DNA of 7,544 nucleotides, taken from contig CAMLJW010000258.1 of NCBI GenBank assembly GCA_946480485.1, positions 1-7,544 of the forward strand, read 5' to 3'. The notes under the pieces are model-generated. The model was not told the DNA's origin and searched no databases. It saw only the letters and a list, made by a program, of their open reading frames with translations. A program made the position numbers and the translations under genes. Source of the DNA: an uncultured Streptomyces sp. (GTDB lineage Bacteria; Actinomycetota; Actinomycetes; Streptomycetales; Streptomycetaceae). Of this stretch, positions 1 to 6,241 are shown in pieces (the stretch's first letter is position 1; every line of letters begins with the position of its first letter).

Positions 1-459
1 ACCGGGCTCGCGCTCGCACCGCTCACCCACGACGGCGAGCCGAGCGACGGCCGCCTGCTGCCGGTCCAGCTGCTCCTTCCAGGCCTGGGCCTGCTCGGCG
101 ACCCGCGCCTCGTACACCTGGGCCTGCTCGGCCAGCTGCGCTTCGCGGGCCGAGCGCTCGGCCGCGTACTTCCGCTCCAGGCCGACCGCATGCTGCTGCC
201 ACTGCTGGGAGTGCCCGGCCTGTGAGGCCATGAGCTCGCCCGCGCTGCGGCGCAGTCGGACCTGGGATCGGACAAGCAACTGTACGCAGACGGCACTTGC
301 CGTCGTCGCCACGGCACCGGCGACTATCGCGGTGATGCGCGTCTGGTCGGAGGCGGCGACCGCTGCGACGACGGTCCCAGCGCCTAAGGTCAGTGGCAAC
401 AGCCACCAGCTGTACCAAGCAGGTGCCCGCGCCGCGGGTGGCGGAGTGGCAAGTTCCAT
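1..459 (-). CDS. Membrane-anchored coiled-coil protein, possible N-terminus of a sensor-kinase-like protein (partial)
   Basis: The gene reads right to left and leaves the window at base 1 with no stop, so only the first 153 residues are visible. It starts at ATG 459, five bases after a good GAAGGA ribosome site; an ATG two codons earlier sits too close to that site. After a short Pro/Ala-rich tail there are two hydrophobic helices (about residues 17-37 and 43-63), then a basic stretch and a long Ala/Gln/Glu-rich probable coiled coil (about 70-140) in which AEQAQ recurs 11 residues apart. Two helices plus a coiled-coil linker is the usual front end of actinomycete membrane sensor kinases and conservon CvnA-like ATPases, but no kinase or ATPase motif is inside the window, so that function is inference. 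Leu25, in the first helix, is encoded by TTA, suggesting bldA-dependent translation. The gene is divergent from the P450. Confidence 0.8.
   Translation of the reverse strand, partial: MELATPPPAARAPAWYSWWLLPLTLGAGTVVAAVAASDQTRITAIVAGAVATTASAVCVQLLVRSQVRLRRSAGELMASQAGHSQQWQQHAVGLERKYAAERSAREAQLAEQAQVYEARVAEQAQAWKEQLDRQQAAVARLAVVGERCEREPG
385..387 (-). promoter_or_regulatory. In-frame TTA (bldA) codon, Leu25
   Basis: The minus-strand codon is TTA, codon 25 from the ATG at 459, in the first predicted membrane helix. An early TTA is well placed to block translation when bldA tRNA is scarce. Start choice does not matter, because both possible ATGs are in the same frame upstream. Confidence 0.75.
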
Positions 460-824
460 CTGCATCCTTCGAAGCAACACGATCGAACAGAGGGTAGAAG
501 GTCGGGCTGCACTCGTCGCGCGGCGGGCTTCCCCTTCGCGACGGGCATGCGTGGGCAACGAGCGACAACGCTGCTTTCGCGTCAACTCGCCGCGCCAGAG
601 GGAACCTTATCGGGTTTGATCTGCCGAGGCTCAATCCCTCTCACCACCTCGTCGAAGGTTTGGCCTTGCTCCGGCTGGGGACGTTCGAGTCGACAAATCC
701 CTTTACGCATCATCCAGACCCCCGACGACCGGTGTGACACGAGGAACGGATGCGTCAGGGGGTCGGCACGGGCACGCAATGTCATCAACCCCCCACCCCG
801 AGTCGTCCTTGAGGAGATGTACCG
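460..824. other. Non-coding divergent intergenic region
   Basis: These 365 bases separate two divergent genes and should hold both promoters. I see no convincing -35/-10 pair for the P450. On the minus strand a weak TAnnnT-type -10 (TACCCT) lies about 30 bases before the ATG at 459, without a recognisable -35. A 9-bp palindrome, GTGTGACAC, occurs at 732-740, about 85 bases before the P450 start; such a short dyad is weak evidence for an operator. Open frames across this stretch on both strands have mixed third-position bases unlike the flanking genes, and one contains two TTA codons, so I do not call a gene here. Base composition is visibly less G/C-rich than the coding parts. Confidence 0.6.
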
Positions 825-2303
825 ATGAGTGGCCTGTCAGGTACTTCCGCCGCGGTTGCCATCGCGCCCGGCCGCCTGCCCTTGATCGGACACGGACACC
901 AACTGACCAGGCGCCCCCTGGAGTTCATGGACTCGCTGCGCGATCAAGGCAGCGTCGTCAAGATCCTTATCGGACCCACCGCCGCCTATGTGGTCACCGA
1001 TCCGGCCGTCACCCGCCGGGTGCTGGTGACGGAGGCGGACGCGTTCGCCAAGGGCGGCAAGATCATCGATGCGCTGCGGTTGTTCTTCGGCGACGGGCTC
1101 GCCACGATCGCCGACGGCGACCTGCATCTGAAGCACCGCCGGCTGATGCAGCCGATGTTCAACAAGGCGCACATCGCCACCCGGGGCGATGTCATGATCA
1201 GCCATGTCAGGGCCGCGACCGAGGCGTGGACGGAGGGGGTCGCGCGGGACACGTACGAGGACATGAACGATCTGACGCTGTCGACCTTCCTCGTCGCGCT
1301 CTTCGGTTCGGGCCTGCCGGACCATGTCGAGGAGGAGTTCCAGACCCTCATGCCGGCGATCATGCGCGGCACGATCCGGCAGACCATCCTGCCGGGCTGG
1401 GTGACGAAGCTCCCGCTGCCCGCGAACCGCGCGCACGAGCTGCGGGTCACGCGTCTGCGGGCGCTCATCGACCAGGCGATCGACCATCACCGCGCCCAAC
1501 TGGCCGCGCAGCCGGACACATCGGCCGAGCCACCCACCGGCTGCCCCGCACACAAGGGCGGCTCTGCGGACGGTCCGACACGCAGCGCGACGGGGAGCGC
1601 GTCCGAAGGCGGCCTCTTCTCCACCCTCCTCACCGCCGACGACCCCGAGACGGGCCCCCTCTCCCGCCAGCAGCTCCAGGACGAGGCGATCACGCTTCTC
1701 ACCGGCGCCATCGAGACCACGGGGACGACACTGGCCTGGACCCTGTACGAGATCAGCAGGAATGCGGAGATCGAGCGGCGGCTGCACGACGAACTCGACG
1801 CCGTGTGCGGGGACCGGCTGCTGCGCCAGGAGGACCTGAGCTCCCTGCCGTACCTGCGCAGGGTCCTCAAGGAAGCCATGCGCATGTACGGCCCCGCCTG
1901 GCTCGTCACACGCACCACCACGCGTCCTGTCATCCTCGACGGACACCACATCCCCGAAGGCGCGGACATCGTCTACAGCCCGTACGTCCACCAGCACGAC
2001 CCCGAGGTCTACGCCGACCCCGCGGCCTTCAACCCGGACCGCTGGGAGCCTGAGCGCGCCAAGAGCATCAACCGCACCTCGTTCCTCGCCTTCGGCGACG
2101 GCCGCCGCAAGTGCATCGGCGAGGAGTTCGCCTGGGCCGAACTCCTCATCGTCCTGGCGACCGTCGTCCAACGCTGGCGCCTGGCGCTGACCTCCGCCCC
2201 CCCACGTCCGCAGGCCATCGTCACGGTCAAACCGGACAAGCTCTCGATGACACCACAGCTCAGGGCCCCGAAGGGGACAGCGGAGAAGGCCCCGGAGTCC
2301 TAG
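825..2303 (+). CDS. Cytochrome P450 monooxygenase
   Basis: A haem-thiolate monooxygenase of 492 residues. The ATG at 825 has a GAGGAG ribosome site eight bases upstream. The haem-binding loop FGDGRRKCIG supplies the proximal Cys430; the K-helix ExxR is E350-R353; a PERF-like FNPDRW lies at 402-407; the I-helix oxygen-activation motif is GAIETT at 294-299. The C-helix region (about 101-113) has His-xxx-Arg rather than the common Trp-xxx-Arg. Residues 224-262 form a Pro/Ser/Gly/Thr-rich linker before the I helix, a likely disordered or lineage-specific insertion. The overall pattern resembles Streptomyces P450s that oxidise terpenoids (pentalenene-oxygenase type), but no terpene synthase or other biosynthetic gene is visible, so the substrate is unknown. 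Bacterial P450s of this class need a ferredoxin and reductase, and none is encoded here. The gene is monocistronic, closed by a hairpin. Confidence 0.96.
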   Translation: MSGLSGTSAAVAIAPGRLPLIGHGHQLTRRPLEFMDSLRDQGSVVKILIGPTAAYVVTDPAVTRRVLVTEADAFAKGGKIIDALRLFFGDGLATIADGDLHLKHRRLMQPMFNKAHIATRGDVMISHVRAATEAWTEGVARDTYEDMNDLTLSTFLVALFGSGLPDHVEEEFQTLMPAIMRGTIRQTILPGWVTKLPLPANRAHELRVTRLRALIDQAIDHHRAQLAAQPDTSAEPPTGCPAHKGGSADGPTRSATGSASEGGLFSTLLTADDPETGPLSRQQLQDEAITLLTGAIETTGTTLAWTLYEISRNAEIERRLHDELDAVCGDRLLRQEDLSSLPYLRRVLKEAMRMYGPAWLVTRTTTRPVILDGHHIPEGADIVYSPYVHQHDPEVYADPAAFNPDRWEPERAKSINRTSFLAFGDGRRKCIGEEFAWAELLIVLATVVQRWRLALTSAPPRPQAIVTVKPDKLSMTPQLRAPKGTAEKAPES

Positions 2304-2305
2304 GG

Positions 2306-2335
2306 CGTGCCCTGGTTCGGACACCAGGGAGCACG
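2306..2335 (+). terminator. Hairpin terminator after the P450
   Basis: Starting seven bases after the P450 stop, a perfect 7-bp stem CCCTGGT/ACCAGGG (2310-2316 with 2323-2329) closes a 6-base loop. It can be extended outward by CGTG/CACG across a two-base bulge. There is no T-tract, which is normal for Streptomyces terminators. Confidence 0.6.
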
Positions 2336-2403
2336 TAACCCGCCGGTCGATGTCAGGGCTTCGCGCCAGTGGCCTTCCTCGGCTGGCGGGGCCCGGAATG
2401 GGA

Positions 2404-2430
2404 CCGCTCGGGCCTGTTCTGGCCGAGCGG
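2404..2430. terminator. Hairpin between convergent transcription units
   Basis: An inverted repeat pairs CCGCTCGG with CCGAGCGG, continued inside by CC/GG after a one-base bulge, giving about 10 bp of G/C-rich stem around a 6-base loop. It lies about 87 bases beyond the stop of the minus-strand amidotransferase gene and about 100 bases beyond the P450 stop, so it could end the amidotransferase operon or act in both directions. The rest of 2336-2516 shows no gene. Confidence 0.5.
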
Positions 2431-2516
2431 CTGGCGACGGGGGCATCGGCAGCGAGGTGGCCGTGTGCGACGTCGAGCCTCTCTCCGCCCCGTCGAGTGC
2501 CGGCGTAGTGTTGGCC

Positions 2517-3281
2517 TCAGCGCGTGATCCGGTCGATCACCAAGCGCTCGAAGAGGTCGTCGTGCAGCTCGTCCTGGTACTGCTCGACCGACCGGTGAGC
2601 GGCCGCCGTGTCCCCGTTCCAGTCAGTGATGACGTCCTTGTTGAAGTCGATCAGGCGGTGTACGTCGTCCGGAGTCAGCTCGGGATGGAACTGGCATCCG
2701 AAGACCCGCTCGCCGAAGCTCAGTGCCTGGACGGAGGTGTGCTCGTTGCGGTACTCGATGCGCACCCCGTCGGCCTCCTCGATCCGCGGACTGATCGCCT
2801 GATAGTGGAACGACGGCACGACACCAAAGCCGTGGTCGCCGCCCCTGTCGCGGTGGCTGTCGCCAGCTCGGCTTACCGGGGTCAGGCCGACCTCTATGCC
2901 CGAGGTGCCGATGATCGAATTCGGACGCAGTGCCTCGGCGATCAACTGCGAGCCAAGGCACATGCCGATCACCGCGGGGCCCGGGCTCGCGGGCTCGGCA
3001 CCCCCGTCGCTCCTGTCCGTGTCCGCGATGAGCTCCCGCACCAGCGCGATGGTCGCGCGCATCCACGCGGCGTCCGAGTGCACCGAGGTCTGGCCTCCGG
3101 TGAACACATACGCCAGGGTGGGTCGGGGCAAGCGCGCGGCCGGATCGGCCGCCTCGGCCGGCAGGTTCAGGCGGCCACAGCTCAGGCCAGCCCGGGTCAG
3201 TCGTTGCTCGATCCGGTCGGCGTAGTCGAGACCGTCGTAGATCAGCCCGTCCGCGACACAGATCTGCACGTCCACCGGCAT
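2517..3281 (-). CDS. Stand-alone class I glutamine amidotransferase
   Basis: Predicted to hydrolyse glutamine to glutamate and ammonia, normally passed to a partner synthetase. The protein has 254 residues, the size of a free class I GATase domain. The nucleophile elbow GMCLGSQ puts the catalytic cysteine at Cys108; CQFHPEL supplies His199 and Glu201; the TGG of the oxyanion region is at 61-63, and a GMP-synthase-like His segment (SFHYQAI) at 157-163. The triad is therefore complete. A Ser/Pro/Gly/Asp-rich loop occupies about 88-101. I chose the ATG at 3281, not the in-frame ATG at 3338, because AGGGGGAG directly precedes it and the longer start would overlap the upstream gene. The stop of the 407-residue gene is 11 bases upstream, so the two are almost certainly co-transcribed. 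No amidoligase, ATP-grasp or GMP-synthase domain is visible, so the ammonia acceptor is unknown; a peptidase or transferase use of the fold is also possible. Confidence 0.93.
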   Translation of the reverse strand: MPVDVQICVADGLIYDGLDYADRIEQRLTRAGLSCGRLNLPAEAADPAARLPRPTLAYVFTGGQTSVHSDAAWMRATIALVRELIADTDRSDGGAEPASPGPAVIGMCLGSQLIAEALRPNSIIGTSGIEVGLTPVSRAGDSHRDRGGDHGFGVVPSFHYQAISPRIEEADGVRIEYRNEHTSVQALSFGERVFGCQFHPELTPDDVHRLIDFNKDVITDWNGDTAAAHRSVEQYQDELHDDLFERLVIDRITR

Positions 3282-3292
3282 GATCTCCCCCT

Positions 3293-4516
3293 TTACCCGA
3301 AGAACTTCGACCACAGGCTGGCCGCCGCGTCCACGCACTGGACGAAACCCAGGACAGCCACGATCGTCACGGCCAGGTTGACTCGCGTTACCCGGCGCAT
3401 CTGCTCGTGCTCCAGCTTTCGTTCCACCGCGTGCCGCGCCATTTCGAGCAGGGTGTCAGTACGCTCGCGCACCTTTTCGGTCTCCCACGCCTTCAGTACG
3501 CTGTCACGCAACTTGAGGACGTGGAAGTCGTAGCTGAACGTGGGCCGCACCAACGCCTGGTAGTCGGCACGCAGCCGTCGTTCCAGCCCGATGAGAAGTT
3601 CGGGGTCCTCGTCCAGGGCCGACTCGCGGATGATCCGTTCCGCGGCGTTGGCGGAGCGTTCCAGCCGGGCGTAGTGCACGTTCAGCTGACCCAGCAGGTG
3701 CTCAAGCTGGCCGAGCGTGTCGTGAGGGTTCCGGGAGGCCAACAGGAAGAAGGCGTACCCGGGGTAGAAGAACTCTTCCGGCCACGTCGATTCGGAGGGG
3801 ATCGGCTCGGCGGAGCGGGGATAGACCAGGTGCCGTAAAGAATTGGAGAGCGTCGCCCGGCCTGGAGCCGGGTGGGTGGTGCTGCCCGCGTAGGCGAGGT
3901 TGAAATAAGGCAGGACCGTGGGACACGGCGGCCCCTGTCGGCATCGGTCGGACATCGCGGTAAGGGCTGGCAGCAGCTCGTCCCTGATGCGCGCGGTGAC
4001 ATCGTCGCGGCCCTTCGGCCCGAAGCCGTCGATGAGCCGCTCCCGCCGTACCTCGGACCACCCGTCGGCGATGCGCATGTGCACGGCCACCGAGCCGTAG
4101 CCGTCCGGGAACAGAATGCCGGTGACGTTCAGTTCCACCGGGAGCAGCGTCGCCTCCTGCACGATCGTCGTCAGCCGCGCGTGGAACGCATCGGAGCCGG
4201 CGAAGTGCGTGAGCAGGTCGACGGGGGGATTGCCGAAGGTGAGCGAGCCACGCAGGAATTGATCCAGGGACCGTTGCACCACCGTGAGGCGCCTCTCCGG
4301 CTCGAGCGCGCCGTCCGCCGGAACGGCGAAGCTGGGAAGGTCCGCGAGCGACGCGGACCCCGGATAGAAGGGCCCGGTCAGCAGCAGCAGGGCGTCGCCG
4401 CAGAAGTCGACGTCACCTGATGCCCCAGGCGGCGGCCCGACAGCCGCACGGGCATGCGGCAGCTCCACTCCGTCCGGTGCCCCGCCCAACTCCTGAACAA
4501 GTTTGGACCTGTCCAT
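3293..4516 (-). CDS. Unknown protein with C-terminal membrane anchor, TTA-containing, in operon with GATase
   Basis: A 407-residue protein whose family I do not recognise. The ATG at 4516 follows a run of seven G residues by seven bases. The N-terminal two thirds look globular and mixed alpha/beta, with a strand-rich segment (about 126-150) and an aromatic-rich stretch (about 245-260). From about 264 to 377 it is largely charged helix, probably coiled coil, leading into one hydrophobic helix (about 378-398) and a short tail ending at residue 407. This suggests a tail-anchored protein with its bulk in the cytoplasm. The layout loosely recalls CorA/RMD1-like proteins, but I see no GMN motif and only one membrane helix, so I do not assign it there. 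Leu227 is a TTA codon (bases 3836-3838), predicting dependence on the bldA tRNA; the amidotransferase translated just downstream could be affected through coupling or polarity. Confidence 0.88.
   Translation of the reverse strand: MDRSKLVQELGGAPDGVELPHARAAVGPPPGASGDVDFCGDALLLLTGPFYPGSASLADLPSFAVPADGALEPERRLTVVQRSLDQFLRGSLTFGNPPVDLLTHFAGSDAFHARLTTIVQEATLLPVELNVTGILFPDGYGSVAVHMRIADGWSEVRRERLIDGFGPKGRDDVTARIRDELLPALTAMSDRCRQGPPCPTVLPYFNLAYAGSTTHPAPGRATLSNSLRHLVYPRSAEPIPSESTWPEEFFYPGYAFFLLASRNPHDTLGQLEHLLGQLNVHYARLERSANAAERIIRESALDEDPELLIGLERRLRADYQALVRPTFSYDFHVLKLRDSVLKAWETEKVRERTDTLLEMARHAVERKLEHEQMRRVTRVNLAVTIVAVLGFVQCVDAAASLWSKFFG
3836..3838 (-). promoter_or_regulatory. In-frame TTA (bldA) codon, Leu227
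   Basis: The minus-strand codon is TTA, codon 227 counted from the ATG at 4516. TTA is rare in Streptomyces genes and is translated efficiently only when the bldA leucyl-tRNA is present, typically late in development. This reading depends on the organism being a Streptomyces or close relative. Confidence 0.75.
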
Positions 4517-4684
4517 GCGACCGCCCCCCCGGCGATTCAGACGACCATGCAGGCTACCGCCTCTTCGGGATCCATTACAGCATCTGATGCGGCGCGTCGC
4601 CCCGCCCGCATCCCGCCTCGCCCATCAGGGTCCGTCGATCCCGAGGCACGATTTCAAGATCTTCAGAGCACTTCTGGGCAACTT

Positions 4685-4921
4685 CTAGTGCATCGTCCAG
4701 GTGTGCTTGTCGCCGCCCACCCAACGGACGACTTCCGGGTCGTCGGCGTCGTGCACCGGGATGCCGTAGGCCGCGGCGGCGATCAGCACGTCCGTGAGGG
4801 CCGTGGCCGCGCCGACGACGGCACCGTCGATCTGCACGATGCGGAAGGGTGGATTCCCGGGCTGGAGACCCAGCACCGTGATCCGCGGGTGCGAGATGTA
4901 GGGGCTTGCGCTTTCGGTCAT
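4685..4921 (-). CDS. Small conserved-looking protein of unknown function (78 aa)
   Basis: The chosen ATG at 4921 is preceded by GGTGGGATC, a workable ribosome site, and gives a compact 78-residue protein; the frame runs further upstream, but that part is low-complexity Arg/Ser/Pro sequence typical of non-coding GC-rich DNA. The product has a beta-like start (RITVLGLQPG at 13-22, FRIVQIDG at 26-33), an alanine-rich helix (about 34-52), then an acidic segment with His57 and a C-terminal VRWVGGDKHTW. There is no signal peptide and no cysteine. I do not recognise the family. Regular codon use and a sensible alternation of hydrophobic strand, helix and strand support a real gene. It is divergent from the PHP gene, and 168 bases separate it from the 407-residue gene downstream on the same strand; no strong terminator lies between, so read-through is possible. 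Confidence 0.75.
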   Translation of the reverse strand: MTESASPYISHPRITVLGLQPGNPPFRIVQIDGAVVGAATALTDVLIAAAAYGIPVHDADDPEVVRWVGGDKHTWTMH

Positions 4922-4948
4922 GATCCCACCGGTTCCACACGCTGGCCG

Positions 4949-4978
4949 CCGGTAAGCCTGCCGGGGCGGGGGTGTCAG
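4949..4978 (-). promoter_or_regulatory. Possible promoter of the 78-aa gene
   Basis: On the minus strand CTGACA (4978-4973) matches five of six bases of the TTGACA -35 box. After an 18-base spacer comes TACCGG (4954-4949), a partial -10 box lacking the final T. Transcription would begin about 20 bases before the ATG at 4921. The -10 match is weak. Confidence 0.3.
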
Positions 4979-4993
4979 TCGTCGTGCCACTGC

Positions 4994-5020
4994 GCCGACG
5001 TGGCCGACGTGGCCGACGTC
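4994..5020 (+). repeat. Three tandem 9-bp repeats
   Basis: The unit GCCGACGTG occurs three times head to tail, the last copy ending in C instead of G. It lies between the divergent 78-residue gene and the PHP gene, outside both chosen reading frames. It could be a set of helically phased (about 9 bp) binding sites or a slippage product. Confidence 0.85.
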
Positions 5021-5105
5021 CGAAAGAGGCTCGTATTTCATGGTGGCACAGGCAAGCTCGGGTGGCTGCTGTGCGGGCCGGTCCGAGCCGCGCGACGCTG
5101 GAGAC

Positions 5106-6143
5106 ATGGAGCCGGTCGATGCCCTGGACCGGATCGCCTTCCTGCTGGAACGGTCCCGGGCCCCCACCTATCGCGTACAGGCGTTCCGCACGGCGGCGGG
5201 CGTGGTGGCGGCGCTGCCCGACGGTGAACTGGCGCGGCGGACGGCTGCCGGGTCGCTTCAGTCGCTGAAGGGCGTCGGGCCGAAGAGCGCGCAGGTGGTG
5301 CGCGAGGCGCTGGCCGGGCGGGTGCCGGGCTATCTGGAGCGGCTGGAGCGGGAGGCCCCGGATCCGCTCGCCCCGGGCGGTGAGCGCCTGCGGGCGCTGA
5401 TGCGCGGCGACTGCCATCTGCACTCGGACTGGTCGGACGGTGGGAGTCCCATCGAGGAGATGGGGCGGACGGCGGCCCGGATCGGCCACGAGTGGGCGGT
5501 GCTCACCGATCACTCGCCGCACCTCACGGTGGCCCGCGGGCTGCCCGCGGAGCGGTTGCGGGAACAGCTCGGCGTGGTGGCGGAACTCAACACACGCTGG
5601 GCGCCCTTCCGGCTGCTCACGGGCATCGAGTGCGACATTCTCGACGACGGTTCGCTCGACCAGGAGCCGGAGCTGCTGGACCGGCTCGACGTCGTCGTCG
5701 TGTCAGTGCACTCCAAGCTCCGTATGGACGCGGCGTCGATGACCCGTCGTATGGTCGCCGCTGTACGCAATCCGCTCTCCGACGTGCTGGGGCACTGCAC
5801 GGGCCGGCTCCTCGGCGGTCGCGGGCGGCCCGAGTCGCGGTTCGACGCGGACGCGGTCTTCGCGGCCTGCGCCGGCTCGGGAACGGCGGTGGAGATCAAT
5901 AGTCGTCCCGAACGGCTCGATCCGCCGCGCCGCCTCCTGCGCCGGGCGATCGACGCGGGCGTCCTGTTCTCCGTGGACACGGACGCCCACGCACCCGGAC
6001 AGCTCGACTGGCAGGGGTACGGGTGCGCGCGAGCCGTGGAGTGCGGCGTGCCCGCCGGGCGGGTGGTCACCACCTGGTCGGCGGACGAGCTGCTGGCCTG
6101 GGCACGGCACCGCGAGACGCCGCCCGGCGCGCGCGGTCCGTAA
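5106..6143 (+). CDS. PHP-domain metallophosphoesterase with Pol X-type helix-hairpin-helix N-terminus
   Basis: A 345-residue protein in two parts. Residues 1-80 resemble the N-terminal helical domain of family X DNA polymerases, with the hairpin LKGVGPKSAQVV at 54-65, which usually contacts DNA backbone. Residues 100-345 are a PHP domain with the metal-binding set in order: HLH (104, 106), TDH (135-136), Glu175, His202, His230, and DTDAH (Asp293, His295). It should hydrolyse phosphoester bonds using several divalent metals, in the cytoplasm. The polymerase palm and fingers of full-length bacterial Pol X are absent. The substrate is unknown: a DNA 3' end or a small phosphomonoester as in histidinol-phosphatase relatives. 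I chose the ATG at 5106, where the domain begins, though its GGAG is unusually close (two bases); an in-frame ATG at 5040 would add 22 non-domain residues. The HAD gene follows after 98 bases. Confidence 0.93.
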   Translation: MEPVDALDRIAFLLERSRAPTYRVQAFRTAAGVVAALPDGELARRTAAGSLQSLKGVGPKSAQVVREALAGRVPGYLERLEREAPDPLAPGGERLRALMRGDCHLHSDWSDGGSPIEEMGRTAARIGHEWAVLTDHSPHLTVARGLPAERLREQLGVVAELNTRWAPFRLLTGIECDILDDGSLDQEPELLDRLDVVVVSVHSKLRMDAASMTRRMVAAVRNPLSDVLGHCTGRLLGGRGRPESRFDADAVFAACAGSGTAVEINSRPERLDPPRRLLRRAIDAGVLFSVDTDAHAPGQLDWQGYGCARAVECGVPAGRVVTTWSADELLAWARHRETPPGARGP

Positions 6144-6241
6144 AGGACTCGCCGTCGCTGGGAGACATACGGTCCATGACGAGGTACTCGGGAAGTGCGG
6201 GCGAGCGGTGAGGCCCTACGGTGAAGGGACAGGGACAGCGT

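Noticed and set aside
624..646. A tRNA T-arm-like stem-loop (GAGG, loop CTCAATC, CCTC), considered as a tRNA or attachment-site fragment.
   Set aside because: No matching acceptor strand, D-arm or anticodon arm upstream, and no integrase or direct repeat to support an att site.
582..788. A 68-codon minus-strand frame in the divergent intergenic region.
   Set aside because: No protein-like pattern, weak codon bias, and it would sit across the expected promoters.
547..828. A 93-codon plus-strand frame whose TGA overlaps the P450 ATG in the classic ATGA coupling pattern.
   Set aside because: Mixed third-position bases, two TTA codons, no recognisable protein and no good ribosome site; the overlap looks accidental.
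837..2324. A 495-codon open frame antisense to the P450.
   Set aside because: Long antisense frames are expected opposite GC-rich genes. Its translation shows no domain pattern, while the plus strand has all P450 motifs.
2307..3533. A 408-codon plus-strand open frame over the amidotransferase gene.
   Set aside because: It is a shadow of the amidotransferase, whose minus-strand frame has the full triad.
3293..4516. Assignment of the 407-aa protein to CorA or RMD1-type transporters.
   Set aside because: Only one membrane helix and no GMN motif; the resemblance is limited to a long helical region before a C-terminal membrane segment.
4615..4647. A GCCTCG/CGAGGC inverted repeat with a 21-base loop as a terminator for the 78-aa gene.
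   Set aside because: A six-bp stem with so long a loop is likely chance in GC-rich DNA.
5040..5105. An upstream in-frame ATG giving 22 more residues on the PHP protein.
   Set aside because: The extra residues are Gly/Ser/Cys/Arg-rich with no domain similarity, and the recognisable fold starts at ATG 5106. The weak spacing of the ribosome site at 5106 leaves some doubt.
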